A stretch of DNA of 64,000 nt from Streptomyces mesophilus (GCF_011044995.1 NZ_JAAKZW010000012.1:1-64000); one strand, 5' to 3'. Positions 24,797-33,448 are shown, counted from the stretch's first letter. Notes: generated from the letters alone by a model not told the origin. Numbers and translations are program-made.

Positions 24797-25303
24797 TCAA
24801 CTCCCTTCGCTCAGCTCCCCCTTGAGCAGATCGAGCAGCAGACCGTCCGCCCAGTGCCCCCGCTCGTGGTCGTACCACTGCTTGCGCAGCACCCCCACGC
24901 GGCGGAAGCCGAGGCGTTCGTAGCAGGTGATCGCCGCCGCGTTCTCGGCCGCCGGGTCGATGGTCAGACGGTGGTGACCGCGTACGCCGATCAGCCAGCG
25001 GGCCAGGGTGCGGATGGCGTCCGTGCCCAGGCCCAGACGGTGGTGGTCGGGGTGGACGAAAATATCGATGGTGGCGTGGCGGAAGTCCGGGTCGGGCTCC
25101 TCGTCCCACTGGATCATGCCGACGGTCTCGCCCTTGACCGTGATCGCCAGCTGCCGGTGGTCCGGCTCGGACAGGTCGCCCTCGGGGTCCGGCCAGTTCC
25201 ACCAGCGGCGGACCTCGGCGGTGTCGAGCGCGGCGCGGAACGCCGGCAGGTCGGCCGCGGTCGCGGGGCGCAGGGTCACGGAGGTTCCGTGCAGGGAGTC
25301 CAT
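24797..25303 (-). CDS. GNAT acetyltransferase, AAC(6')-like
   Basis: A 168-residue GNAT protein of the RimJ/RimL-AAC(6') type. VTLRPATAADLPAF at the N-terminus, the acetyl-CoA loop HPDHHRLGLGTDAI and ENAAAITCYERLGFRRVGVLR are clear. VGMIQWDEEPDPDFRHATIDIF resembles aminoglycoside 6'-N-acetyltransferases. Resistance activity is possible but unproven. It ends 10 bases from the convergent TetR gene. Confidence 0.82.
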   Translation of the reverse strand: MDSLHGTSVTLRPATAADLPAFRAALDTAEVRRWWNWPDPEGDLSEPDHRQLAITVKGETVGMIQWDEEPDPDFRHATIDIFVHPDHHRLGLGTDAIRTLARWLIGVRGHHRLTIDPAAENAAAITCYERLGFRRVGVLRKQWYDHERGHWADGLLLDLLKGELSEGS

Positions 25304-25378
25304 CCCTCCAGTGTCCCTCGCGCAGTGTCCCTTGCGGCCGGAATTATGAACCCCTGTACGAGCTTCGGTGCGGCCTCG

Positions 25379-26020
25379 CTAGCGGCCCGACTCATCGGAC
25401 TCGAGCGGGAGTTGAGCGAGCCCCGAGGCCAGCTGGGCGAAGGCGAGCTCCGCCGCCTCCACCGCGTCCGGCAGTACCTCCGCCGCCCGCTCGCCCGCCG
25501 CGATCCGGTGCCGGTTCTCGTCCGCGAGGATCCGGCGTACGGCGATGATCTGGCCTGCCGCCAGCCGCGCCCCGATGCCCCCGCCGAGCGCCTCGGCGAG
25601 CGCCTCCTCGGAACGGGTGAGGAAGCCGAGCATGCGGGCCACCACCGACGGTGTGCCGTACGCGAGGCGCTGGAAGGCGAGCACCTGGGGGTGGTCGCAC
25701 AGGCCCGTGACCGGGTCCTGGCGTGCGAGGCCTGCCAGGAAGTCGCGGCGCAGCGCGTCCAGCGGGGACTCGTCCGCGGTGCGGCCGGCCACGACCCGGG
25801 CGGCCTCGTCCTCGTGGTCCGCGAAGCGGTGCAGGACCAGGTCCTCCTTGGCCGGGAAGTAGCGGAACAGGGTCGGCTTGGAGACCCCGGCCGCCGCGGC
25901 CACCTCCGCGACCGGGACCCGGTCGAAACCGCGCTCCAGGAACAGCGCGATGGCGGTCTCCGAGATGGTGTCGAAGGTCTGCTGCTTCTTGCGTGCGCGC
26001 AGGCCGGGGGTTTCAGGCAT
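25379..26020 (-). CDS. TetR-family regulator divergent from the HelD-like gene
   Basis: A 213-residue TetR protein: RARKKQQTFDTISETAIALF, then VAEVAAAAGVSKPTLFRYF, with the C-terminal ligand domain ending ELAFAQLASGLAQLP. It is divergent from the helicase-like gene with a GTAAC-type palindrome between them, so it likely represses itself and that gene. Confidence 0.87.
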   Translation of the reverse strand: MPETPGLRARKKQQTFDTISETAIALFLERGFDRVPVAEVAAAAGVSKPTLFRYFPAKEDLVLHRFADHEDEAARVVAGRTADESPLDALRRDFLAGLARQDPVTGLCDHPQVLAFQRLAYGTPSVVARMLGFLTRSEEALAEALGGGIGARLAAGQIIAVRRILADENRHRIAAGERAAEVLPDAVEAAELAFAQLASGLAQLPLESDESGR

Positions 26021-26043
26021 GGGAGCCAGCGTACCCCCTGGAT

Positions 26044-26073
26044 GTAACCCGGTAAAAAATGTAACTCGGTTAC
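26044..26073. promoter_or_regulatory. Paired GTAAC operators between TetR and HelD-like genes
   Basis: GTAACCCGGTAA (26044-26055, imperfect) and GTAAC-TCG-GTTAC (26061-26073, perfect) lie in tandem in the 67-bp divergent region. A typical TetR operator geometry. Confidence 0.65.
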
Positions 26074-26087
26074 GTTATTCTCGATGG

Positions 26088-28124
26088 ATGAGCACCGTGA
26101 GCAGCATGAGCACGATCGGCCAGGAGCTGACCCGCGAACGCGCCCACCACGACCACTGCCGCACCGCCCTCACCGCGATGATCGAGGGGGCGCACGAACA
26201 GGTCGTGGTCGGCGAGAACGCCTCCGCGTCCGGCGCCGACGCCGAGGTGCTCGGCTATCAACTGCGCAGCCGGGCCAAGGAGATGACCGAACTGCCCGAG
26301 GGGCCGCTGTTCTTCGGGCGGCTCGACTTCGCGGGCGTACGCGACGGTGGCGTGGCCGGCGATCACCGCGGGCAGAGCTACCACATCGGCCGTCTGCGGA
26401 TCAGCGAGCATCCGGCCGCACCACCCCTGGTCGTCGACTGGCGCGCCCCCGTCTCGCGCGCCTTCTACCGCGCGGGCGCCCATGACCCGCAGGGCGTCGC
26501 GGTGCGCCGCCGCTTCGGCTGGGCACCCGGCAGCCGCGGCGCGTCCGCCGACCTGACCGGCTTCGAGGACGAACTCCTCGGCCAGGGGGAGGAGTTGAGC
26601 GGACCGAGCGCCTTCCTCGCCGAGGAGATCGAGCGCCCGCGCGTCGGTCCGATGCGCGATATCGCCGCCACGATCCAGCCCGAGCAGGACGAGCTGGTAC
26701 GCGGGGACCTCGCCGTCTCCGTCTGTGTGCAGGGCGCGCCCGGCACCGGCAAGACCGCGGTCGGTCTGCACCGGGCCGCGTATCTGCTCTACACGTACCC
26801 CCGGCGCATCCAGCGCGGCGGACTGCTGATCCTCGGCCCCAACCGGACCTTCCTCGCGTACATCTCGGAGGTCCTGCCCTCGCTCGGCGAGGCGGGTGTG
26901 CGGCAGTCGACGGTCGACGAGGAGATCGCGCGTCATCCCGTGCGCGCCGTCGACTCCCCGGCGGCGGCCGCGGTGAAGCACGACGCGCGGATGGCCGAGG
27001 TGCTGCACCGCGCGCTGTACGCGCGGGTGCGGCTGCCCGCCGACTCCCTTGCGGTGGTGGACGGTTCGTACCGCTGGCGGGTCTCGCTCGGTGAGCTCGA
27101 ACGGATCGTCGCGGAGGTACGCGAGGAGGCCCCGCCGTACGCCACGGGCCGTGAGCGGGTGCAGACACGCGTTCTCGCCCTCGTACGGGATCAGGCCGAG
27201 CGGCGCTCCGGCACCCGCACCCATGCGTGGCTGCAGCAGATGGCCCGGCAGGTGCGTGGGTTCCTCGACGAGGTGTGGCCGCGGGTCAAGCCGGAGGAGG
27301 TGCTCGCCGAGCTGCTCACGGATCCCGCGGCGGCGGGCGGCCTGCTCTCCGAGGCTGAGCTGAAAGCGCTGACCTGGGAGAAGCCGCCGCGTTCCGTGAA
27401 GTCGGCCAAGTGGTCCGCCGGCGATCTCGTACTCCTCGACGAGATCGCCGGGCTGATCGAACACCCCGACGGATACGGGCACATAGTGATCGACGAGGCG
27501 CAGGACCTCTCGCCGATGCAGGCGCGGGTGATCGCGCGGCGGGCGCGTTTCGGGTCGCTGACCGTGCTCGGGGATCTGGCCCAGGGGACCACGCCGTGGG
27601 CGGCGCGCTCCTGGCCCGCGCTGCTCGCGCACCTCGGCAAGCCGGACGCGCAGGTCATCCCGCTGACCACCGGCTTCCGCGTGCCGGAGGCCGTGGTGGG
27701 GCTCGCGAACCGGCTGCTCGGGGCCCTGGAGGCGGATGTGCCGGCGGCCCGGTCGCTGCGTACGGACGGGGAGTTGAGGCTGCTGCCCGTACGGGATGTG
27801 GCCGCCGCGACCGTCGAGGCGGTCGTGCGGGCGCTGGACCGGGAGGGTTCGGTCGGGGTGATCGCGGCGGATGCGCAGCTGCCGTCGCTGCGTGCGGCGC
27901 TGAGGGCGGCCGGGCTCCGCGTGGCCGGTCCCGAAGAGTTGGGCGCGCAACTCACTCTGCTGCCCGCCTCGCTGGCCAAGGGTCTCGAGTACGACCACGT
28001 GGTGGCGGTGGAACCGGCCGCGATCGCGGAGGCCGAGGAGCGCGGTCCGGAGCGGCTCTATGTGGTCCTGACCCGGGCCGTGTCGCGGCTCGACGTGGTG
28101 CACAGCCGGGCCCTGCCGTTCTGA
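26088..28124 (+). CDS. HelD/HelR-type RNA-polymerase-associated superfamily 1 ATPase
   Basis: A 678-residue UvrD/Rep-like ATPase of the HelD class. Walker A GAPGTGKT is at 216-223, Walker B IDEAQDLSPMQ near 475, and GFRVPEAVV and KGLEYDHVV follow as later SF1 motifs. The N-terminal coiled coil (LTRERAHHDHCRTALTAMIEGA) is the arm that enters RNA polymerase channels. HelD proteins recycle stalled polymerase; the actinobacterial HelR branch also gives rifamycin tolerance. The N-terminal sequence looks like HelR, but I see no rifamycin-associated element upstream. A divergent TetR probably controls it. Confidence 0.83.
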   Translation: MSTVSSMSTIGQELTRERAHHDHCRTALTAMIEGAHEQVVVGENASASGADAEVLGYQLRSRAKEMTELPEGPLFFGRLDFAGVRDGGVAGDHRGQSYHIGRLRISEHPAAPPLVVDWRAPVSRAFYRAGAHDPQGVAVRRRFGWAPGSRGASADLTGFEDELLGQGEELSGPSAFLAEEIERPRVGPMRDIAATIQPEQDELVRGDLAVSVCVQGAPGTGKTAVGLHRAAYLLYTYPRRIQRGGLLILGPNRTFLAYISEVLPSLGEAGVRQSTVDEEIARHPVRAVDSPAAAAVKHDARMAEVLHRALYARVRLPADSLAVVDGSYRWRVSLGELERIVAEVREEAPPYATGRERVQTRVLALVRDQAERRSGTRTHAWLQQMARQVRGFLDEVWPRVKPEEVLAELLTDPAAAGGLLSEAELKALTWEKPPRSVKSAKWSAGDLVLLDEIAGLIEHPDGYGHIVIDEAQDLSPMQARVIARRARFGSLTVLGDLAQGTTPWAARSWPALLAHLGKPDAQVIPLTTGFRVPEAVVGLANRLLGALEADVPAARSLRTDGELRLLPVRDVAAATVEAVVRALDREGSVGVIAADAQLPSLRAALRAAGLRVAGPEELGAQLTLLPASLAKGLEYDHVVAVEPAAIAEAEERGPERLYVVLTRAVSRLDVVHSRALPF

Positions 28125-28175
28125 GACGGGGGCGTAATCTCTGGGAGGAAGCTGTCGGACGGGGAGGAGCTGGCG

Positions 28176-29123
28176 ATGGCCGGCGCGGGCACGGACACAC
28201 AACTCAGGGGCAGAGCCGAGGAGTTCGAGCGGCTGCGACCGCTCCTGTTCTCCATCTCGTACCGCATTCTCGGCAGTGTCGGTGAGGCCGAGGACGCCGT
28301 CCAGGAGACCTGGCTGCGCTACGAGACGACCACGACCCGCCCCGACTCGCTCAAGTCCTTTCTCTCCACCGTCGTCACCCGTATCTCCATCGACGTGCTG
28401 CGTTCCGCGCGCGTACGACGGGAGGAATACGTCGGCGAATGGCTGCCCGAACCGCTCCTGAGCGACCCCTACGAGGACCCGGCGCGCGCCGCCGAACTGG
28501 CCGACTCGGTGTCCATGGCGGCGCTGCTGCTCCTGGAGCGCCTGAGCCCGCTGGAGCGCGCGGTGTTCGTCCTGCGCGAGGTCTTCGGCTTCGGGTACGC
28601 CGAGGTGGCCGAGGCCGTCGGCCGTACGGAGGCGGCCTGCCGGCAGCTGTCGGCGCGGGCGCGCAAGCACATGGACGAGGGGCGCACGCGCTTCGACGCC
28701 GACCGCAAGGAGCGCGAGGAGCTGGCGGCGCGGTTCTTCGCGGCCCTGCGCGAGGGCAGCGTGGAGAGCCTTCAGGAACTGCTCGCCGCCGACGTCCAGT
28801 TGGTCGGTGACGGCGGAGGCAAGGCGCCGCAGCTGGCGCGGTTCATCCATGGTTCCGAGAAGGTCGCGCGGCTCATCGCCGGCGCGTTCCCGCCGATCTT
28901 CTCGATCGGCACGACCGTGGACGTCCAGGAGATCAACGGCCAGCCGGGCGCGCTGTTCCGCGACCGCGACGGCAAGGTGGCCGTGGCGCTGACGGTCGAC
29001 GTCGTGGACGGCCGGATCGCCGCGATCCGCTCGGTCATCAACCCCGACAAGCTGGGCCACTTGGGGCCGGTGGCGGATGCGTGGGCGATGAAGGACGAGT
29101 GGAACCGGACGCGCAGGGGCTGA
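28176..29123 (+). CDS. ECF41-type sigma factor with SnoaL-like C-terminal domain
   Basis: A 315-residue sigma-70 family factor (SigJ/ECF41). Region 2 is LLFSISYRILGSVGEAEDAVQETWLR, region 4 LSPLERAVFVLREVFGFGYAEVA. The family hallmarks are all present: linker WLPEPLL near residue 89, DGGGK near 212 and NPDKL near 289 in the SnoaL_2-like domain that modulates activity. GGGGAGGAG precedes ATG 28176. Most ECF41 genes sit next to an oxidoreductase/decarboxylase (COE) gene; here the neighbours are the HelD-like ATPase and an epoxide hydrolase. Confidence 0.9.
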   Translation: MAGAGTDTQLRGRAEEFERLRPLLFSISYRILGSVGEAEDAVQETWLRYETTTTRPDSLKSFLSTVVTRISIDVLRSARVRREEYVGEWLPEPLLSDPYEDPARAAELADSVSMAALLLLERLSPLERAVFVLREVFGFGYAEVAEAVGRTEAACRQLSARARKHMDEGRTRFDADRKEREELAARFFAALREGSVESLQELLAADVQLVGDGGGKAPQLARFIHGSEKVARLIAGAFPPIFSIGTTVDVQEINGQPGALFRDRDGKVAVALTVDVVDGRIAAIRSVINPDKLGHLGPVADAWAMKDEWNRTRRG

Positions 29124-29144
29124 GGCTCTGCGGGAGTTCGGCTC

Positions 29145-30116
29145 TCAGATCGTGGCGAGCCACTCGGTGAGGTGGCGGTTCACCTCGTCCGGGCGCTCCT
29201 GCTGGAGCCAGTGTCCCGCGCCGTCGAGGAGGTGGCAGGAGGTCAGGCCCGGGAGCGTGTGCGGGTACGCGTCGATCGCCGCCGCGAGCCAGGTGGTCGA
29301 CGCGTCCTCGGTGCCGCCGAGGAACAGGGAGGGCTGGGTGAGCGGGGCGCCTTCGTGTGCGGAGAGGTCCTGCCAGTCGCGGTCCATGTTCCGGTAGCGG
29401 TTGAGGGCGCCGGTCAGGCCCGTACGCTCGAATTCCGCTGCGTACGCGGCGAGTTCACGGTCGCCCAGCCAGGACGGACGCTCCGTGGGGAAGCGGTCCC
29501 GCAGAGCGCCGCCCTTGCCGAGGAAGTGCGGATCGGGTGCGTCGGCGGCCGGCATGGTGTCGGCGGACAGGGCCGCGTAGAAGCCGGCGAGCCAGCCGCG
29601 TACGTCCGGCTCGATCTCGGCCTCGGCGCGGCCCGGCTCCTGGAAGTACGAGACGTAGAACTCCTCGTCGGGACCGCCCAGTTGGCCGAAGACATCGCTG
29701 GGGCGCGGGCCGCCGGGCGGGGTGTAGGGGACGCTCAGGAGCCCCACGGCCCGGAAGACCTCCGGGCGCAGCAGCGCCGAGTGCGCGGCGATCGTCGCAC
29801 CCCAGTCGTGGCCGACGACGGTCGCGGACTCCTCGCCGAGTCCGCGGACCACCGCGACGTTGTCCGCCACCAGGTCCAGCATGCGATACGCGTCGGGGGC
29901 GGCCGGCTTGGCGGAGCGCCCGTAGCCGCGGACGTCGATCGCGGCGGCGCGGTAGCCGGCGGCGGCGAGGGCCGGGAGCTGGCGGCGCCAGGAGTACCAG
30001 AACTCCGGGAAGCCGTGCACCAGGAGCACCAGCGGCCCCGCGCCCTGTTCGACGAGATGGATCCGGCCGCCGTCCTCGGTCGGGACCATACGGTGCTCCG
30101 CGAACTGTTCGGCCAT
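29145..30116 (-). CDS. Epoxide hydrolase (alpha/beta hydrolase)
   Basis: A 323-residue soluble epoxide hydrolase. Oxyanion motif HGFPEFWYSWR, nucleophile Asp in VGHDWGA, AIDVRGYGRS, and a C-terminal catalytic His in LLDGAGHWLQQE with an acid in LGGTEDAST. Opens epoxides to diols; substrate unknown. GGAGGAACCG precedes the ATG at 30116. A GC-rich tandem repeat lies upstream. Confidence 0.88.
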   Translation of the reverse strand: MAEQFAEHRMVPTEDGGRIHLVEQGAGPLVLLVHGFPEFWYSWRRQLPALAAAGYRAAAIDVRGYGRSAKPAAPDAYRMLDLVADNVAVVRGLGEESATVVGHDWGATIAAHSALLRPEVFRAVGLLSVPYTPPGGPRPSDVFGQLGGPDEEFYVSYFQEPGRAEAEIEPDVRGWLAGFYAALSADTMPAADAPDPHFLGKGGALRDRFPTERPSWLGDRELAAYAAEFERTGLTGALNRYRNMDRDWQDLSAHEGAPLTQPSLFLGGTEDASTTWLAAAIDAYPHTLPGLTSCHLLDGAGHWLQQERPDEVNRHLTEWLATI

Positions 30117-30278
30117 CGGTTCCTCCAGCCGGCTCGGACCCGGCCGGCTGTCCGGCCCGGTGCGTCCATCATCGGGAGGGCGGGGGCGGGCGGGCTACTT
30201 CACTTGCTGGTTCGGCAACAGGGGGTTCGGCGACAGGGGTGGGTGCCTCCGCCCGGGACCTGTGCTTCAGCCCGCCCC

Positions 30279-30383
30279 GGCGCCTCAGCGCCGCTCCAGC
30301 GCTCAGCGCCGCCCCGGCGCCTCAGCGCCTCAGCGCTCAGCGCCGCTCCGGAGCCTCAGCGCCTCAGCGCTCAGCGCCGCCCC
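30279..30383. repeat. Degenerate CTCAGCGC tandem repeat array
   Basis: About eight copies of (C/G)CTCAGCG in ~100 bp, arranged as longer units of roughly 23-37 bp. The array runs into the last codons and stop of the imine-reductase-like gene (stop at 30371). Confidence 0.7.
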
Positions 30384-31342
30384 AGCACCTCGGCGACCCG
30401 TAGGAACCCGTCCGTCCCGTGCCCGAGGCCGATCACCCGGCGGGCCAGCCCCTCCGCCGCGCGCATCACGCCCGCGTCGATGCCGTGGGACTCCGAGGCG
30501 TGGACGATGTGGGCCATGGAGGAGGCGGCCGAAGTGATCGGGTTGTCCGCGCCGGAGTAGGTGCCCCCGTCCACCTCCGCGGCACCCTCCGCGAAGATCG
30601 GCGGCAGGATCTCGCCGATGCCCTTGGCGAACGGGGCGAGCTCCGCCGCACTGATCCCTTCGGCCTTCGCCACGGCCAGCGCATGGGCGTAACCCGCCAT
30701 CGCCGTCCAGAAGATGTCGAGCAGCGCGATGTCGTACGCCGCCGCCCGGCCCACGTCCTCGCCGAGGTGGGTGTGGGTGCCGCCCAGGGCGTCGAGCACG
30801 GGCTTGTGCTCCGCGTACAGGCCGGCCGGCCCCGCGTGCAGGAACACCGCGTGCGGCGTCCCGATCGTCGTCGTGGGCGTCATGATCGCGCCGTCGAGGT
30901 AGCGGATCCCGTGCGCGGCGGCCCACTCGGCGCTCTCGCGGGCACGGTCCGGGGTGTCGGCGGTGAGGTTCACGACGGTGCGGCCCTTGAGGGCGGCGGT
31001 GACGTCGTCCGTACGCAGCACGGCGTCGGAGGCGTCGTAGTTCACGACGCACACCACGGCCAACTCGCTTGCGGCCACTGCCTCCTGAGCGGTCGCCGCA
31101 CTGATCGCACCCCGCTCGACCAGCTCGCGGTCCCGGCCCGGCGTCCGGTTCCACACGGTGGTCCGCACCCCCGCGTCGAGGAAGGCGCCGGCCAGCGCGC
31201 GGCCCATGGGGCCGAGGCCGAGAACGGTCACGGTGGCGGTGGCGGTGGCGGTGTCAGCGGGGGTCGTGGTGGCTGTGGCGGAAGAACTGCTGGGGGTGGG
31301 CTGTTCGGACTGGGTGGGGGACTGGTGGGACTGCTCGGACAC
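30371..31342 (-). CDS. Imine-reductase-like NAD(P)-dependent oxidoreductase
   Basis: A 323-residue beta-hydroxyacid-dehydrogenase/IRED-type enzyme. Rossmann motif VTVLGLGPMGRALAGAF with an R-T-P specificity loop (WNRTPGR) suggests NADPH. The interdomain helix and the dimer domain with YDIALLDIFWTAM carry Asp at the position used by D-type imine reductases. The first ~35 residues are a Ser/Thr/Pro/Ala-rich tail. GTG 31342 has GGGAG 10 bases upstream and is favoured over TTG 31351. The divergent HxlR gene is the likely regulator. Confidence 0.8.
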   Translation of the reverse strand: MSEQSHQSPTQSEQPTPSSSSATATTTPADTATATATVTVLGLGPMGRALAGAFLDAGVRTTVWNRTPGRDRELVERGAISAATAQEAVAASELAVVCVVNYDASDAVLRTDDVTAALKGRTVVNLTADTPDRARESAEWAAAHGIRYLDGAIMTPTTTIGTPHAVFLHAGPAGLYAEHKPVLDALGGTHTHLGEDVGRAAAYDIALLDIFWTAMAGYAHALAVAKAEGISAAELAPFAKGIGEILPPIFAEGAAEVDGGTYSGADNPITSAASSMAHIVHASESHGIDAGVMRAAEGLARRVIGLGHGTDGFLRVAEVLGRR

Positions 31343-31405
31343 GCTTCTCAACTCCCGTACTGATCAAAATGCTTAAGCGGGTAAATGCCAACGAAAGGGA
31401 CTCTC

Positions 31406-31762
31406 ATGACGCGCAGCCGCGCCCAGGACCCGAACGTCTGCGGGGTGACCGCCGCGATCGCGGTGATCGACGGCAAGTGGAAGACGCCGCTGCTCTGGCT
31501 CCTCGAATCGGGGCCGCAGCGTCCCGGCGCTCTGCGCCGTCAGCTGCCGGGCCTGAGCGAGAAGGTCCTGACCCAGGCCCTGCGCGAGATGGAGGCCGAC
31601 GGCCTGGTCCACAGAGAGGTGCACGACGTGCTGCCCCTGCGGACCGAGTACTCCCTCACTCCCTTCGGCCAGGACCTCTCCGACGCCCTGGCCCCCCTCT
31701 CGGACTGGGGCCACCGCCGCTTGGACCGCCTCAACCCCACCCTCGGGGCGACGGCCGGCTGA
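31406..31762 (+). CDS. HxlR-family transcriptional regulator
   Basis: A 118-residue winged-helix regulator of the HxlR (MarR-like) family: CGVTAAIAVIDGKWKTPLLWLL, RPGALRRQLPGLSEKVLTQALREMEADGLVHR, and EYSLTPFGQDL. The conserved N-terminal Cys, often a redox or electrophile sensor in this family, is present. ATG 31406 has GAAAGGGA close upstream; ATG 31385 is an alternative. It is divergent from the reductase gene, so it probably senses the reductase substrate. Confidence 0.87.
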   Translation: MTRSRAQDPNVCGVTAAIAVIDGKWKTPLLWLLESGPQRPGALRRQLPGLSEKVLTQALREMEADGLVHREVHDVLPLRTEYSLTPFGQDLSDALAPLSDWGHRRLDRLNPTLGATAG

Positions 31763-31849
31763 CCGCCTGAGATCAGCTTGGTTCAGGGGGCGGCCGGCGC
31801 CAAGTACGCACAAAAAGGTGGGTACTCGCGTTCGTGGCCTGCACCACTT

Positions 31850-31869
31850 TTGCAAGCATCTGCTTGCAA
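31850..31869. promoter_or_regulatory. Perfect 20-bp palindrome upstream of XRE regulator
   Basis: TTGCAAGCATCTGCTTGCAA has 9-bp perfect arms and abuts a TAGTTA -10 (31870-31875). It is positioned to be an autoregulatory operator of the XRE protein that follows. Confidence 0.7.
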
Positions 31870-31899
31870 TAGTTAGCAGGGATGCGGCAGCATCAAGGC

Positions 31900-32313
31900 A
31901 TGGCATCGCTCAACGTCGGCAATCTCGGGGAGTACCTGCGCGAGCAGCGGCGCAATGCGCAGTTGTCGCTCAGGCAGCTCGCCGATGCCGCCGGGGTGTC
32001 CAATCCGTATCTGAGTCAGATCGAGCGCGGCCTGCGCAAGCCGAGCGCGGAGATTCTGCAGCAGCTGGCCAAGGCGCTGCGGATCTCCGCCGAGACGCTG
32101 TACGTGCAGGCCGGGATCCTCGACGAGCGCAATCGTGACGAGGTCGAGACGCGGGCCGCGATCCTCGCGGACCCCTCGATCGACGAGCGGCAGAAGCAGG
32201 TGCTGCTGCAGATCTACGAGTCGTTCAGAAAAGAGAACGGCACCGCTCCCACGGGCGCGCAGAGCGGCACGGACACTGCCGATGACCAGGCCCGCATGGC
32301 CGACGGCGAATGA
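31900..32313 (+). CDS. XRE-family helix-turn-helix regulator
   Basis: A ~137-residue protein with an N-terminal HTH_3 domain (LGEYLREQRRNAQLSLRQLADAAGVSNPYLSQIERG) and a C-terminal helix pair (DERQKQVLLQIYESFRKEN). It lies directly before an HbhA-like gene and a DUF2516 gene, the same order as Rv0474-Rv0475-Rv0476 in M. tuberculosis. ATG 31900 gives the usual MASLNVGNLG start. ATG 31882, 6 bases after a -10, would fit a leaderless mRNA and adds six residues. Confidence 0.87.
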   Translation: MASLNVGNLGEYLREQRRNAQLSLRQLADAAGVSNPYLSQIERGLRKPSAEILQQLAKALRISAETLYVQAGILDERNRDEVETRAAILADPSIDERQKQVLLQIYESFRKENGTAPTGAQSGTDTADDQARMADGE

Positions 32314-32351
32314 ACGCCATCACCCTCATACCTATCGGAGGTACGTACGTC

Positions 32352-32951
32352 ATGGCCCTCACCGACGACATCCGCAAGGCCGTCACCGACCCCAAGCCCC
32401 TCTACTTCGCCGCAGGCACCGCCGACCTCGTGGTCCAGCAGGCCCGCCGCGTCCCCGAGCTGATCGAGAAGGTGCAGGCCGAGGCCCCGGAGCGCTTCGA
32501 GGCCGTACGCAGCACCGACCCGAAGGCCGTACAGGAGAAGGCCACCGCCCGCGCCAAGGAGGTGCAGGAGGTCGTCCAGGCCAAGGTCACCGAGGTGTTC
32601 GGGAACTTCGACACCGATCTGAAGAAGTTCGGCGAGACCGCCCAGGACCTGGCACTGCGCAGCGTCGGCGTCGCCGCCGAGTACGCGGTCAAGGCCCGTG
32701 AGAAGTACGACGAGGTCGCCGAGCGCGGCGAGCAGGCCGTGAAGACCTGGCGCGGCGAGGCGGCCGAGGAGATCGAGGAGCTGGCCATCGCGGTCGAGGG
32801 CAAGGAGACTCCCGAGCCCGCGCCCACCCCGGTCGCCACCGAGCCCAAGCCCGAGCCCGCTCAGGCCAAGGCCCCCGCCAAGAAGCCGGCTGCCAAGAAG
32901 GCCCCGGCCCGTAAGACCACGGCGAAGAAGACCCCGCCGGCCGCCGAGTAG
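32352..32951 (+). CDS. HbhA-like helical protein with Lys/Ala/Pro-rich tail
   Basis: A 199-residue protein: a long amphipathic apolipoprotein-like coiled coil (residues ~1-145) followed by a tail of AKAPAKKPAAKKAPARKTTA type. The architecture matches the mycobacterial heparin-binding hemagglutinin HbhA. In a soil Streptomyces adhesion to animal cells is unlikely; roles in lipid bodies, membranes or DNA are possible but not shown. GGAGGT lies 9 bases before ATG 32352. Confidence 0.85.
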   Translation: MALTDDIRKAVTDPKPLYFAAGTADLVVQQARRVPELIEKVQAEAPERFEAVRSTDPKAVQEKATARAKEVQEVVQAKVTEVFGNFDTDLKKFGETAQDLALRSVGVAAEYAVKAREKYDEVAERGEQAVKTWRGEAAEEIEELAIAVEGKETPEPAPTPVATEPKPEPAQAKAPAKKPAAKKAPARKTTAKKTPPAAE

Positions 32952-33075
32952 GCAACCGGCCGACCAGCACGTCAGGACCGGCCCGGGCACGAACGGCGTG
33001 CCCGGGCCGTTCTCCGGGTACGGTGGCCGCAGAAGCTCAATCGACGAGTGGCCCGATACACAGGTGGTGGACGAA

Positions 33076-33417
33076 GTGCTGATGCAGGCGTTCGGCGGCT
33101 TCATGTGGCTGCTCTTCACGGCGATGCTGGTGCTCGCCGTCGTCGCCCTGGTGCTGGCCGTGACCTTCCGTGAGGACGCCTACCGCGCCGCGGACAAGCA
33201 GACCAAGAACTTCTGGCTGATCATCCTCGGCATCGTGGTCCTGGTGAACCTCGTCGTGCCGATGCTGTTCCTGCAGATCGCCGGACTGGTCGCCACGATC
33301 GTCTTCATGGTCGACGTCCGCCCCGCGCTCAAGCAGGTCACCGGAGGCCGCGGCGGCGGCCGCCGCGGCGGTTCCAGCAGCGACGGCCCGTACGGTCCGT
33401 ACAACGGCGGGCGCTGA
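33076..33417 (+). CDS. DUF2516 membrane protein
   Basis: A ~113-residue protein with two to three hydrophobic segments (FMWLLFTAMLVLAVVALVLAV; FWLIILGIVVLVNLVVPMLF; LQIAGLVATIVFMVDV), conserved RAADKQTKNFW between them and a Gly/Arg/Ser-rich tail. DUF2516 family, third member of the XRE-HbhA-DUF2516 block. The start is uncertain: GTG 33076 has AGGTGG at good spacing; GTG 33064/33067 and ATG 33082 are alternatives. Confidence 0.85.
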   Translation: MLMQAFGGFMWLLFTAMLVLAVVALVLAVTFREDAYRAADKQTKNFWLIILGIVVLVNLVVPMLFLQIAGLVATIVFMVDVRPALKQVTGGRGGGRRGGSSSDGPYGPYNGGR

Positions 33418-33448
33418 GCTCCCCCACCACAGCATCGAGCAGTCAGTC

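Noticed and set aside
26070-29060. 996-codon minus-strand open frame across the HelD-like and sigma-factor genes
   Set aside because: It spans two well-supported plus-strand genes and has shadow-type composition; no RBS or motif.
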